Shown here piece after piece: positions 35,662-45,100 of a DNA stretch of 64,000 nucleotides (position 1 is the stretch's first letter; each line of letters begins with the position of its first letter). The notes below the pieces were generated by a model. It had not been told where the DNA came from. It did not search any database and worked only from the letters and a program-made list of their open reading frames with translations. The DNA is from Paenibacillus arenilitoris (GTDB lineage Bacteria; Bacillota; Bacilli; Paenibacillales; Paenibacillaceae), in the NCBI RefSeq assembly GCF_014705655.1, contig NZ_JACXIY010000016.1, positions 62,001-126,000 on the forward strand. Reading direction: 5' to 3'. The position numbers and the translations under genes are program-made.

Positions 35662-37907
35662 AGGGCCCCCAATAGTTCTACGCTTTTTTGTTTGGCGTCG
35701 ATGCCCTCGATTTCCGTGCCGATACAGGAAGGGCATCCGTCCTCGCAAGCGCATTTCCGGATCAGGTTTCTTGCGGCCGTCTTGATTTCGTCAAACCGCT
35801 TATAGACGTCTTCGGCAAGACCGATGCCGCCCGGATAATGATCGTAAATAAAAATCGTCGGCAGCTGCGTATGCTCCGCCCTAATTTGCGATACGACGTG
35901 AATGTCGCTCCGGTCGCACATGACGTGAATCGGCACGATATGCCTGAGGACGTTGGATATGCCCATCAGCAGCTGCTCCAGCGTCTTCGTGCCGAGCGAC
36001 GGATCCGGTTCCGTCAGCTCGACCCAAGCGGCGCTCGTATGCAGCTCTTCCTCGGGAAGGCTGATCGGCCCGTAGCCGATGTTTTCGAACGTGGTCAGCT
36101 TGATTTTTTTGAATATCGTCGGCATCGCGTTCACGACGACGTCGCCGTAATGAACGGTGGAAGCGCGCCTCGTCTCCGTCCGGTCGATTTCCAGCACTTT
36201 CAGCTTCACCGCCAAATTCGCGTCCGTATAATATTCGACGTCGACCTCCCTCACGTATGCCTTCTTATGGTCCCAATCGAGCTTCTCCACCTGGTACTGC
36301 ACGCCCTCGTGCAAGTAAATGGCTTCGTCGTGCAGCAGGGTCATGGCGCTGAACCGGTCCATCTCCCCGATGATCTTCACGCTGGCGACGTTCGACTGGT
36401 CGACGATGACGACGTTTTCCTGCGCGGCGGATCTAAGGCTGACCTCGCTTGCCGGAAAGGACTGATTCGCCCAGTAATACGTGTCGCCGGCATAATGGAG
36501 AACCCGCTCTTCCACCAGGTACTCGAGCAGCTCCTCGATTTCGAGCGGTCCGAATTCCTCCCCTTTCTTGAAAGGAAGCTCGTAGGACGCGCAGCGCAAA
36601 TGATCGACGAGAATGAGCAAATTTTCCGGATTGATTCTCGCGGACTCCGGAGACCGGTCGAAGAAATATTCGGGATTGTGCACGATATACTGGTCGATCG
36701 GCGTATTGCTCGCAACCATCAGCACCAGCGCTTCCCCGTGCCGCCGACCGGCCCTTCCCGCCTGCTGCCATGTGCTCGCCACGCTTCCCGGATACCCCGT
36801 CATGACGCATACCTGCAGCTGTCCGATGTCAACGCCCAGCTCCAACGCGTTCGTGCTGACGACGCCGAGAATGTCCCCGTTGCGCAAGCCTCTTTCGATC
36901 TCGCGGCGCTGATTCGGCAAATAACCGCCCCGATAACCTCTAATCGATTTCGCACCGATTTCGTTTTTGACGAGCTCCTGGATGTGGCTTAGGATGATTT
37001 CCACGCGCACCCGGCTGCGGGCGAAGATGATCGTCTGGATTTTGTTCGCGAGAAATTGCTTGGCGAGCTGGTTCACCTCGACCGTCGCGCTCTTCCGGAT
37101 GTTGAGCGGCTTGTTGACGATCGGCGGATTGTAGAAGACGAAATGCTTCCTTCCCCTCGGCGCGCCGTTGTCGTCGATGAGCCTCATCGGTTTGCCGGTT
37201 AATTGCTCGGCCAGCTCCTTCGGGTTGGCGATCGTCGCGGACGTGCAAATGAATACGGGGTCGCTGCCGTAAAATTTGCAAATCCGCTTCAGACGCCGTA
37301 CCACGTTTGCCACGTGGCTGCCGAAGACGCCCCGGTATGTATGCAGCTCGTCGATGACGATATATTTCAAATTGCTGAATAGGCTGATCCATTTCGTATG
37401 GTGAGGAAGGATGGCGGAATGCAGCATGTCGGGATTCGTAATGACGATATGCCCCGCGCTTCGGACGAGCTGCCGAATGGCCGGCGACGTGTCGCCGTCG
37501 TATGTAAAGCTCTTGATGTCGATCCCCATCTCGGCAATGATCTCGTTCAACTCGCTCTTCTGGTCCTGCGCGAGCGCCTTCGTCGGGAACAAATAAAGCG
37601 CGCGGCTGCCATCGTCCTCGGCTATCGCCTGCAGGACGGGCAGATTGTAGCAAAGCGTCTTGCCCGACGCGGTCGGCGTGACGGCAACGACGTTCTCGCC
37701 TTTGCGGACGGTGTCGTAGGCCGTGGCCTGATGCGTATAGAGCCGCTCGATGCCGCGCCTTGCCAACGCCGCTTGTATTCTTGGATCCGCGCTCTCCGGC
37801 ATCGGCCGCGTCTTGGCCTCCACCGGCTCGACTTCGTGCCAATTGATTATGTTTTCGTTCGTTCTCAACTGTTCGATGATTTCGGGTAAACTTTTCTTTT
37901 TCAGCAT
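35658..37907 (-). CDS. mrfA: DEAD/DEAH-box helicase MrfA (YprA family)
   Basis: 749 aa. Walker A TPTASGKT (77-84), DEVH-type box in VIDELHTYRG, motif VI QQAGRAGRR, and the C-terminal MZB (DUF1998) domain with four cysteines CACEDGCPSC. Acts with MrfB in excision of mitomycin-type DNA damage (known for B. subtilis). Start ATG 37907 with GAGGTG 7 nt upstream. A LexA-like box lies in its promoter spacer. Confidence 0.92.
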   Translation of the reverse strand: MLKKKSLPEIIEQLRTNENIINWHEVEPVEAKTRPMPESADPRIQAALARRGIERLYTHQATAYDTVRKGENVVAVTPTASGKTLCYNLPVLQAIAEDDGSRALYLFPTKALAQDQKSELNEIIAEMGIDIKSFTYDGDTSPAIRQLVRSAGHIVITNPDMLHSAILPHHTKWISLFSNLKYIVIDELHTYRGVFGSHVANVVRRLKRICKFYGSDPVFICTSATIANPKELAEQLTGKPMRLIDDNGAPRGRKHFVFYNPPIVNKPLNIRKSATVEVNQLAKQFLANKIQTIIFARSRVRVEIILSHIQELVKNEIGAKSIRGYRGGYLPNQRREIERGLRNGDILGVVSTNALELGVDIGQLQVCVMTGYPGSVASTWQQAGRAGRRHGEALVLMVASNTPIDQYIVHNPEYFFDRSPESARINPENLLILVDHLRCASYELPFKKGEEFGPLEIEELLEYLVEERVLHYAGDTYYWANQSFPASEVSLRSAAQENVVIVDQSNVASVKIIGEMDRFSAMTLLHDEAIYLHEGVQYQVEKLDWDHKKAYVREVDVEYYTDANLAVKLKVLEIDRTETRRASTVHYGDVVVNAMPTIFKKIKLTTFENIGYGPISLPEEELHTSAAWVELTEPDPSLGTKTLEQLLMGISNVLRHIVPIHVMCDRSDIHVVSQIRAEHTQLPTIFIYDHYPGGIGLAEDVYKRFDEIKTAARNLIRKCACEDGCPSCIGTEIEGIDAKQKSVELLGAL

Positions 37908-37927
37908 GATCGCACACCTCTACCCTC

Positions 37928-37956
37928 ATTTTACAGAATACATGTTCGGTCCGCAA
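37928..37956 (-). promoter_or_regulatory. mrfAB promoter with LexA-like box
   Basis: Minus strand: -35 TTGCGG (37951-37956), 17-nt spacer, -10 TAAAAT (37928-37933). The spacer holds CGAACATGTATTCT (37935-37948), which matches CGAACN4GTTCG at 8 of 10 positions. Position and half-site fit LexA control, but the second half-site is degenerate. Confidence 0.45.
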
Positions 37957-37991
37957 TTTTAATTTTCCGGAAATAAGAGGCGATTCGCCGG

Positions 37992-38020
37992 TTGACAATC
38001 GCTTCGGAGTAAGCTATTTT
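37992..38020 (+). promoter_or_regulatory. Promoter of the sdpR/sdpI-like operon
   Basis: Perfect -35 TTGACA (37992-37997), 17-nt spacer, -10 TATTTT (38015-38020). Confidence 0.6.
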
Positions 38021-38035
38021 TGATTTAAGTTAAAC

Positions 38036-38055
38036 ATTTAGATAATTTTCTAAAT
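38036..38055 (+). promoter_or_regulatory. Inverted repeat, possible ArsR-family operator
   Basis: ATTTAGA-6 nt-TCTAAAT just downstream of the promoter and 40 nt before the regulator gene. ArsR-family repressors bind such AT-rich dyads, so autorepression is plausible. Confidence 0.5.
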
Positions 38056-38094
38056 ATCGAAGAGAACGCGGCACAGCCGGAAAGGAAGTCTGCT

Positions 38095-38373
38095 ATGTCG
38101 ATCAACTTGGCCTTTAAAGCGTTGTCCGACCCGACAAGGCGCAAAATTCTCGATCTGCTGCGCGACCGCGACATGACGGCCGGAGAAATTGCGGATCACT
38201 TTCAAATGACGAAGCCGAGCATCTCGCATCATCTGAGCCTGCTGAAGCAAGCGGAGCTCGTATGGGACGAGAGGCAAGGACAGCACATTTATTACTCGCT
38301 CAATACGACCGTCTTCCATGACCTGATGAAATGGATGTTATCCTTTCAGCAGAACAAAAACCGAAAGGAATGA
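38095..38373 (+). CDS. ArsR-family autorepressor, SdpR-like
   Basis: 92 aa winged helix: FKALSDPTRRKILDLL, recognition helix TKPSISHHLSLLKQAELV, wing DERQGQHIYYSLN. No cysteine metal site, as in SdpR. In B. subtilis SdpR represses sdpRI and is sequestered at the membrane by SdpI with SdpC toxin. AAGGAAG precedes the ATG. Followed 6 nt later by an SdpI-like gene. Confidence 0.88.
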   Translation: MSINLAFKALSDPTRRKILDLLRDRDMTAGEIADHFQMTKPSISHHLSLLKQAELVWDERQGQHIYYSLNTTVFHDLMKWMLSFQQNKNRKE

Positions 38374-38379
38374 TTCGCC

Positions 38380-39012
38380 ATGAAAAAAAGCCTGATTTCT
38401 TTGTTGATCGTTGCCGCCGCTCTTATCGCAAGCGCCTTGACGTACGCCGACATGCCCGATCGGCTTCCGATTCATTGGAACGCGGCAGGCGAGATCGACC
38501 GGTTCACCTCCAAGGCGTTCGCCCTGTTTTTCCTGCCCGGACTAATGGCGCTCCTTATCGCGATGTTCCGCGTCATACCGCTTCTCGATGCGAAGAAGCA
38601 AAATTACGAGAAGTTCGAATCCAGCATTCGGATCTTAGAGAACGTCGTGCTCCTCGGCTTGCTCGTCTTTCATGGCATAACGATCGGTTACGGATACGGA
38701 ATGGAGATCAACGTTTCCATGATCGTGCCGCCGGTCATCGGGATCATTTTCGTCGCGCTCGGGAACTATATGCCCCGCTTCCAGCCGAACAGCCATGTCG
38801 GCATTAAGACCGCGAGCACGCTCGGCAACGAAACCGTTTGGAGAAAAACGCACCAGGCCACGGCCAAGTTTTACGTCATCGGCGGCCTGCTTATGATCCT
38901 GACCGCATTCGTGCCGGCACCGTTTCAAAGCGTCGCCTTCCTTTGCATCATCGTCGGCGTTGCCCTCTCCACGATATTCGTCTCCATGCGTTACACGAAG
39001 AAACGGTTCTAA
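38380..39012 (+). CDS. SdpI/DUF1648 family membrane protein
   Basis: 210 aa with six predicted membrane helices. The N-terminal DUF1648 segment (DMPDRLPIHWNAAGEIDRFTSK) is followed by the SdpI domain (NYMPRFQPNSHVGIKT... WRKTHQATAKFY). SdpI gives immunity to the SdpC killing factor and acts as signal receptor in B. subtilis; in genomes lacking sdpC, as here nearby, it may sense other peptides. Coupled to the sdpR-like gene. Confidence 0.88.
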   Translation: MKKSLISLLIVAAALIASALTYADMPDRLPIHWNAAGEIDRFTSKAFALFFLPGLMALLIAMFRVIPLLDAKKQNYEKFESSIRILENVVLLGLLVFHGITIGYGYGMEINVSMIVPPVIGIIFVALGNYMPRFQPNSHVGIKTASTLGNETVWRKTHQATAKFYVIGGLLMILTAFVPAPFQSVAFLCIIVGVALSTIFVSMRYTKKRF

Positions 39013-39018
39013 TTTTTC

Positions 39019-39066
39019 GAAAAAAAGACGGCTGACCATGCGCCTCGTCGCACGATTGGCCGTCTG
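39019..39066 (-). terminator. Terminator of the UMP-kinase paralogue
   Basis: Minus strand: AGACGGC...GCCGTCT with inner pairing, followed by seven T. Lies between the converging sdpI-like and UMP-kinase genes. Confidence 0.75.
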
Positions 39067-39077
39067 TCGTATGCGGT

Positions 39078-39815
39078 TTATTCCAGCTGCAGTTCCGAAT
39101 CCTCGCTTATGATCGTGCCGTTATTCCTTCCTTCGCAAATTTGCTTCATCGATCCGGGCCGGTCGAAATTAAAGACGTGAATCGGCAACTGATAGTCCCG
39201 TGCCAATATAAACGCCGACTGATCCATCACCTTCAAGTTTTGCCCCAGAACGTCGTTATAGTGCATCGACTTGTACTTCCGGGCAGAGCGATCCTGCTTC
39301 GGATCGGCGCTCAGAACGCCGTCGACGCCCTGCTTCGCGACGAGCAGCGCATCGCAGTTCACTTCGATCGCGCGCTGCACGGACGGATAATCCGTCGTGA
39401 CGTATGGCTGCCCGTTCCCCCCGGCAAAGATGACGATATAGCCTTTCTCCAAATGATGGACCGCCCGCAGCCGGATATACGGCTCGGCGACCGACGTAAC
39501 GGGGAGCGCCGTCATCACTCTTACTTCCTTCGCCGTTTTCGCCTTAAGCACGCCCCTGAGCATTAGACTGTTAATAACCGTCGCGAGCGTGCCGATATTA
39601 TCGGCCTCCGCCCTCTCGATTCCCCAGCTCTCGGCCATATTGCCGCGAAAGATGTTCCCGCCGCCAATGACGACGGACACCTCGATGCCCATTTCCGTTA
39701 CGGATAAAATTTCGCCCGCGATATGCTCCAGTCTGGCCGGGTCGAACCCGAATTCGCTGTCCCCCGCAACGGCGCCTCCGCTTAATTTAACGAGTACCCT
39801 CTTATACCTGAGCAT
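39078..39815 (-). CDS. UMP kinase paralogue (amino acid kinase family)
   Basis: About 245 aa. Bacterial UMP-kinase pattern: RVLVKLSGG, GGGNIFRG, IERAEADNIGTLATVINSL, VAEPYIRLRAVHHLEKG, IFAGGNGQPY, GVDGVLSADPKQD, KVMDQSAFILARD. It phosphorylates UMP to UDP if active. It differs from canonical PyrH in SGG for SGE, GGNG for GTGNP and TTDYPS for STDTTA, and is not in the usual tsf-pyrH-frr context, so it is probably a second, diverged copy. Start ATG 39815 with GGGGAGG upstream, directly after a leader peptide and intrinsic terminator. Confidence 0.85.
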   Translation of the reverse strand: MLRYKRVLVKLSGGAVAGDSEFGFDPARLEHIAGEILSVTEMGIEVSVVIGGGNIFRGNMAESWGIERAEADNIGTLATVINSLMLRGVLKAKTAKEVRVMTALPVTSVAEPYIRLRAVHHLEKGYIVIFAGGNGQPYVTTDYPSVQRAIEVNCDALLVAKQGVDGVLSADPKQDRSARKYKSMHYNDVLGQNLKVMDQSAFILARDYQLPIHVFNFDRPGSMKQICEGRNNGTIISEDSELQLE

Positions 39816-39831
39816 GCGAAACACCTCCCCG

Positions 39832-39868
39832 AAAAAATAAAAGCACCGAAGCGGCATCGCTTCAGTGC
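39832..39868 (-). terminator. Attenuator-type terminator before the UMP-kinase paralogue
   Basis: Minus strand stem GCACTGAAGCG-ATGC-CGCTTCGGTGC (one G-T pair) followed by TTTTATTTTTT. The leader-ORF stop codon lies in the 5' arm and the gene's ribosome site follows within 10 nt. Confidence 0.8.
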
Positions 39869-39933
39869 ATCCAATCGGCGGAAATAGGAAATTCGAGACC
39901 CATCCGGTTGTGCGGCTTGATGTTGAATTTCAT
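39862..39933 (-). CDS. Leader peptide, 23 codons, upstream of the UMP-kinase paralogue
   Basis: Short frame beginning MKFNIKPHN and ending ADWMH, with ribosome site GAGGTGGGGG just before the ATG. Its TGA stop sits inside the 5' arm of the terminator at 39832-39868, so a ribosome at the end of this frame would cover that arm and prevent termination. This is the layout of ribosome-dependent attenuation. No strong codon runs are present (two Met, two Asn, two His, two Lys, two Phe, two Pro, three Ile would be needed for amino-acid sensing), so antibiotic or translation-rate sensing is more likely than amino-acid starvation. Confidence 0.6.
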   Translation of the reverse strand: MKFNIKPHNRMGLEFPISADWMH

Positions 39934-40080
39934 ACCCCCACCTCTTTCCTTCGTATGTTCTATCATAATTTATCACTGAAGCCGCCGCCGCGCAACCGTG
40001 TACGTTTGATTTTGTGGTAAAATTTATGAGTCGAAGGCGATTTATTTTCTATTCTTCCAGTCCGGAGGGGGACAATTTAC

Positions 40081-41025
40081 GTGGATAAAATCAACACCGT
40101 TCTGATAAAAAGTTACGGTATTCACCCGAGCGGCGTAACGCCGCAGCAAGGCGGCTGGGCGGCGCTGGCCTACCGCGTGCAGAAGGGCGAGCGGGCCTAT
40201 TTCTTGAAAAAGTACGAAAAAAGCCGGGCCTCCACGCCCAAATGGACGGCGCTGATCGACCGCTATGCGCCTATTCTCGTTTGGCTCGATCGGAACAGCG
40301 GGTTGAACGGAAAAATTCCAGTTCCGTTGTTAACGGTGAACGGGCGCTATAAATGCGAAGACGATGAAGGGATATACATGCTGTACGACTATATCGAAGG
40401 AACAACGATCGGCGCGGACGCCTTGACCGGCCTTCAAGCCGTCCGGTTCGCGGAAATCGTGGCGGAGCTCCATTCCTTCGGCGACTCCTTCCCGCTTGAT
40501 ACGGAGGCTATAAAGGAAGATTTCCGGGTTCCTTTTCTAGAGCGACTTAAGGATGCGCTGCGAGGCAATGGAGCGACGTTGCCGCCGGCAATCCGGGATC
40601 GGCTGCTTCCGTTCTCCTCGCGATTGAACGCCTTGATTGCCGACATCGAACGGCTGTCGGCCCTTCTGCCGGACCGATCGCTGCCGATGGTGCTCTGCCA
40701 TACGGATCTGCATCATTGGAACCTGATGAAGGCGGAAGACCGTCTCGTGTTGATCGACTGGGAAGGCTTGAAGCTCGCGCCCGCCGAAGCCGATATGATG
40801 TTTCTGACGGACAAGCCGTATTACGAATCGTTTATGTCCGCCTATTTGAGCGTCCGCCCCGGCTATTCCGCCAACGCCGAAGCGTTATCGTTCTATGAGG
40901 GCAGACGGAAATTGGAGGATATTTGGGAATTCATGGAGCAGCTCTTATTCGATCGCCAAGACGACCGGGACAGAGAGGCAACGCTGAAGCTGCTCGCGAA
41001 AGAACTCGAAAGCCTGGACGATTGA
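40081..41025 (+). CDS. Phosphotransferase, APH/choline kinase-like family
   Basis: 314 aa kinase-fold protein of the aminoglycoside phosphotransferase (APH) family. N-lobe Lys in RAYFLKKY; hinge YMLYDYIEG; catalytic loop CHTDLHHWNLM with Asp and Asn; metal-binding LIDWEG. Substrate unknown: members phosphorylate aminoglycosides, homoserine, choline or spore-coat metabolites. Start GTG 40081 with GGAGGGG 9 nt upstream. Divergent from the UMP-kinase leader. Confidence 0.83.
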   Translation: MDKINTVLIKSYGIHPSGVTPQQGGWAALAYRVQKGERAYFLKKYEKSRASTPKWTALIDRYAPILVWLDRNSGLNGKIPVPLLTVNGRYKCEDDEGIYMLYDYIEGTTIGADALTGLQAVRFAEIVAELHSFGDSFPLDTEAIKEDFRVPFLERLKDALRGNGATLPPAIRDRLLPFSSRLNALIADIERLSALLPDRSLPMVLCHTDLHHWNLMKAEDRLVLIDWEGLKLAPAEADMMFLTDKPYYESFMSAYLSVRPGYSANAEALSFYEGRRKLEDIWEFMEQLLFDRQDDRDREATLKLLAKELESLDD

Positions 41026-41033
41026 TCGAACTT

Positions 41034-41075
41034 AAAGCAGCCCGAGGCGCTATCCTTAGCGAATCGGGCTGCTTT
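41034..41075. terminator. Hairpin between converging APH-like and rnz genes
   Basis: Stem AAAGCAGCCCGA with its complement TCGGGCTGCTTT, enclosing CGCTA/TAGCG. Short A/T flanks on both sides, so likely a weak bidirectional terminator. Confidence 0.6.
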
Positions 41076-41085
41076 GAGCTCGATG

Positions 41086-42015
41086 TTATTCGCGGTTGAC
41101 TTCCAGCATCATCAAGTCGACGGCGGCCGTGACCGGCTTGAATCGCTCGGCGGCTTCCGCTTCCAATCGAATCAAATCCTCGCTCCCGTACCGGCCGCTA
41201 AAATGCGTCATCACAAGCCGCTTCGCGCCCGCTGCCGCCGCGGCTTCGGCCGCTTCCGCCGTCGTGCTGTGGCCGAACTCATGCGCCTTCTCCTCCATCC
41301 CGCGCGCGAACGTCGCTTCGTGCACGAGCAGATCCGCGCCTTTGGCCAGCTTGACCACGTTCGCGCAAGGCTTCGTATCGCCGAGTATCGTCACGACTCG
41401 GCCCGGCTTCGCCTCCCCCGTCACATCCTCCGAACGGATAAGCGTGCCGTCTTCGAGGGCGACCGACTGCCCTTGCTTCAGCTTGCCGTATAAAGGTCCA
41501 GCCGTCAGCCCGAGCTCCTCCAGCTTATGGACGAGCAGCTTGCCGGGCTGCTCTCGTTCCGTCACGCGATAACCGTAGCAAGCGATCCGGTGCTCCAGCG
41601 CCCCCGCTTCGATCCGGACCGTTCCGTTGTCCCAAATCTCTCCTTCGGGTGCCGTCAATTCGTGGATATGCAGCTCGTAATCGAGCTGCGTGCCGCTGAT
41701 CCCGAATACGGTATCGACGTAATGCTTCAGACCGGGAGGTCCGAACAGTCTGAGCGGCGTAATGCCGCCGTCGAAGGAACGGCTGCTGAGCAGGCCGGGC
41801 AGCCCGTACAGATGATCGCCGTGAAGATGCGTAACGAATACCGCCTCCAGCTTGCTCAGCTTCAGCGGCGTGCGGAGCAGCTGATGCTGGGTCGCCTCGC
41901 CGGCGTCGAACAGCCACCAATGGCAGCTCGGATCGGGCAGCTGAAGCGCGATGCCCGTCACGTTCCGATGTTTGCCCGGCCGGCCGGCGCCAGTCCCCAA
42001 AAACCATATTTTCAT
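41086..42015 (-). CDS. rnz: Ribonuclease Z
   Basis: 309 aa tRNA 3'-end endonuclease. Motifs: FLGTGAGRPGKHRNVT, FDAGEATQHQL, zinc-binding THLHGDHLYGLPGLL, later GDTKPC, EATF and HFSGRY. Matures tRNA precursors that lack encoded CCA. GAGGTGAT precedes the ATG. Confidence 0.95.
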   Translation of the reverse strand: MKIWFLGTGAGRPGKHRNVTGIALQLPDPSCHWWLFDAGEATQHQLLRTPLKLSKLEAVFVTHLHGDHLYGLPGLLSSRSFDGGITPLRLFGPPGLKHYVDTVFGISGTQLDYELHIHELTAPEGEIWDNGTVRIEAGALEHRIACYGYRVTEREQPGKLLVHKLEELGLTAGPLYGKLKQGQSVALEDGTLIRSEDVTGEAKPGRVVTILGDTKPCANVVKLAKGADLLVHEATFARGMEEKAHEFGHSTTAEAAEAAAAAGAKRLVMTHFSGRYGSEDLIRLEAEAAERFKPVTAAVDLMMLEVNRE

Positions 42016-42063
42016 TACCCGATCACCTCGTTACTAGCATCTGTCTTGCCGGAGCCGATTATG

Positions 42064-42119
42064 AAACGAAGAGCCCTCTTAAGGCTCGGTATTCCGAACG
42101 CCGGAGGGCTCCGCTTCGC
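42064..42119 (-). terminator. Possible terminator of metH
   Basis: Minus strand inverted repeat GAAGCGGAGCCCTC/GAGGGCTCTTCGTTTC separated by about 25 nt, just after the metH stop. No long T tract. Confidence 0.45.
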
Positions 42120-42134
42120 GCAAATCGTGCTCGT

Positions 42135-45100
42135 TTATACTTTCTCGACGTTGAAATACTGAGCTTCCGGATGCGCGAACACCATCGCGGATACGGACGC
42201 CTCCGGCTCCATCATGAACCCTTCGGTCAGCTCGACGCCGATATCCTCCGGCTTCATCAGGTCGAACAACGGCTCCTGATCCTCCAGATTCGGGCAGGCC
42301 GGATAGCCGAACGACACGCGGATACCCTGGTATCTCGCGCCGTGCCGCTGCTTCATCGTCATATCCGCCGGATCCGGGTAGCCGCATATGTCGCGCATCA
42401 TATGATGCACGCGTTCGGCAAGGCCTTCCGCGACCTCAAGGGCGACCGACTGAAGGGCGTGCGACCTCAAATAATCGCCGCTGTCCTTCCAGCGGTTCGC
42501 AAGCTCGCGAATGCCTTGGCCGGCCGTTACGACGAGGAATCCGACGTAATCCATTATGCCGCTCTCGACCGGCTTCAGGAAGTCGGCGAGGCACAGGAAC
42601 GGCTCCACGTGCTGGCGAGGGAAGGTGAACCGCTTGATTTCCTTCTCCTTGTCGTCCGGACTGTAAATAATGACATCGTTGCCGGACGACTGAGCAGGGA
42701 AGAAGCGGTACATGCCGTGCGCCTTGATATAGCCTTCTTCGCTGCCCTCACGCAATATTTCGTCGACGGTCGCCTTAAGCTGCACCGCCTTCTCGTTGTT
42801 CTCTTTGAGCAAGCTTTCGACGTTGCCCTTCAGGCCGAGATGATGCCCGAGCAGCATCTGCATATTGACGTAAGGAATAATATGCGGGAGCGGCACGTCG
42901 CGAAGGACGTGGCGGTCCAGATCCGGCGGCGCGAACACCGGGGCATCCGGCGAAATGTTCGAGCGGACGGCGCGGGTCAATTGCGGCAGCGGCTTCTTCT
43001 CGTCTTCGTCCGCTCCTCCCGACGCTTTGAAAGCGGCCATCTCTTCCTCATAACGCGAGCGATGCTCCGGATCCATCAGCTTGTTCGCGATATCGAGCCC
43101 GTCCATCGCGTCCTTCGCGTACAGGACGAGACCGTCGTATTCCGGACCGATTCTCGTTTTCGTAAATTTGCGCGTAAGCGCCGCCCCGCCGACGAGTATC
43201 GGAGCGTCGATGCCCGCCGTGCGCAAATCCTGCGCGGTGACGACCATTTGCTGCGCCGATTTGACGAGCAGCCCGGACAGACCGATCGCGTCCGCTTTTT
43301 CTTTCCGGTACGCCTCGATGAGCTGCTCCGGCGGCACCTTGATGCCGAGATTAATTATTTTGTAGCCGTTGTTCGACAAAATGATCTCGACGAGGTTTTT
43401 GCCGATGTCGTGCACGTCACCCTTGACCGTCGCCAAAATGATTTTGCCCTTCACGGACGATTCGTTCTTCTCCATGAATTGTTCCAAATGGCTGACGGAA
43501 GCCTTCATCACCTCGGCGCTCTGCAGCACCTCGGCCACGATCAGCTCGTTGTTGTTGAACAGCCGGCCGACTTCTTCCATGCCGCGCATGAGCGGACCGT
43601 TGATGACGTCCAGCGGCGCGTATTTTTTGAGCGCTTCGTCCAAATCGGGGATGAGCCCTTCCTTCGTTCCTTCCACGATATAGGAAGCGAGCCGCTCTTC
43701 CAGCGTCAAGTTCGACACTTTCTCTTTCTTCTCAACCTTCTTGTTCCGGAACGCGGCCACGAACGCGGCGAGCGTCTCGTCGGTCGTATTGTAAATGAGC
43801 TCCTCGGCCAGCTTGCGCTCTTCCTCCGGAATGGAGGCGTAACGCTCCAGCTTCTCCGTGTTCACGATGGCGTAGTCGAGCCCCGCCTTCGTCGCGTGAT
43901 ACAGGTATACCGAATTGAGCACCTCGCGGCCCGCGTCGGGGAGGCCGAACGAAATGTTGCTCAGGCCGAGGATCGTCTTCGCAAGCGGGAATTTCTCCTT
44001 GATCATCCGGATCCCTTCGAGCGTCTCGACGGCGGAGCCGATATACTGCGGATCGCCTGAGCCGATCGGGAACATGTTCGGGTCAAAAATGATGTCCTCC
44101 GGATTTAAGCCGTACTTATCGACCAACAGATTGTACGAGCGCTCCGCCACTTCCATCTTCGCTTCGCGGCTGACCGCTTGCCCGCGCTCGTCGATCAGGA
44201 TCATGACGACGGCCGCGCCGTAGCGATGGATGAGCGGAATGATCTTCTCGAACTTCGTCTCCCCGTCCTCGAGATTGATCGAATTAATAATCGCTTTTCC
44301 CTGCGAATATTTGAGCCCGAGCTCAATAATATGGTCATAGGTGGAATCGAGCATGAGCGGCGCTTTGATCTTCTTGACGACCTGCGGCAGGAAATGATGC
44401 ACCGCGTAAGCCTCGTCGATATCCGTGTCCTGCAGGTTAATGTCGATGACGTGCGCGCCGCCTTTTACCTGCGATCTGGCGATTTCCGACGCCTCGTCGA
44501 ACTTCTCTTCCTTGATCAGCCGCTTGAACTTCCGCGACCCCGAGATGTTCGTCCGCTCCCCGATCATGATCGGGCGGTTATCCGGCTCGATGTACACCGT
44601 CTCAATGCCCGATACGGCGTTCGGGTGTTCGCCGAGCTTCGTGCGCGGCTTGTAGGCGGCCATCGTCTCCGCCATCACTCGGATATGGTCCGGCGTCGTC
44701 CCGCAGCAGCCGCCGGCGATGTTGAGCCAGCCTTGTTCCGCGAAAGCGGCCATCTTCTTCGCGAGCGATTCGGGCGATTCGTGGTAGTTCCCGTTCTCGT
44801 CGGGCAGGCCCGCGTTCGGATAGCAGCTGACCGCCGCCTTCGCGATTTCGCTGAGCGACCGGATATGGTCGCGCATGAATTCCGGACCCGTCGCGCAGTT
44901 AAGCCCGATCGAGATCGGCTTCAAATGCTCGAGCGAGATATAGAACGACTCGATGTTCTGCCCGGCGAGCGTCGTCCCCATCGGTTCGATCGTGCCGGAG
45001 ATCATGATCGGCAGCTCGCGGCCGGTCGTCTCGAACGCCTTCCGGATGCCGATGCTGCCCGCTTTCACGTTGAGCGTATCCTGCGACGTTTCGAGCAGCA

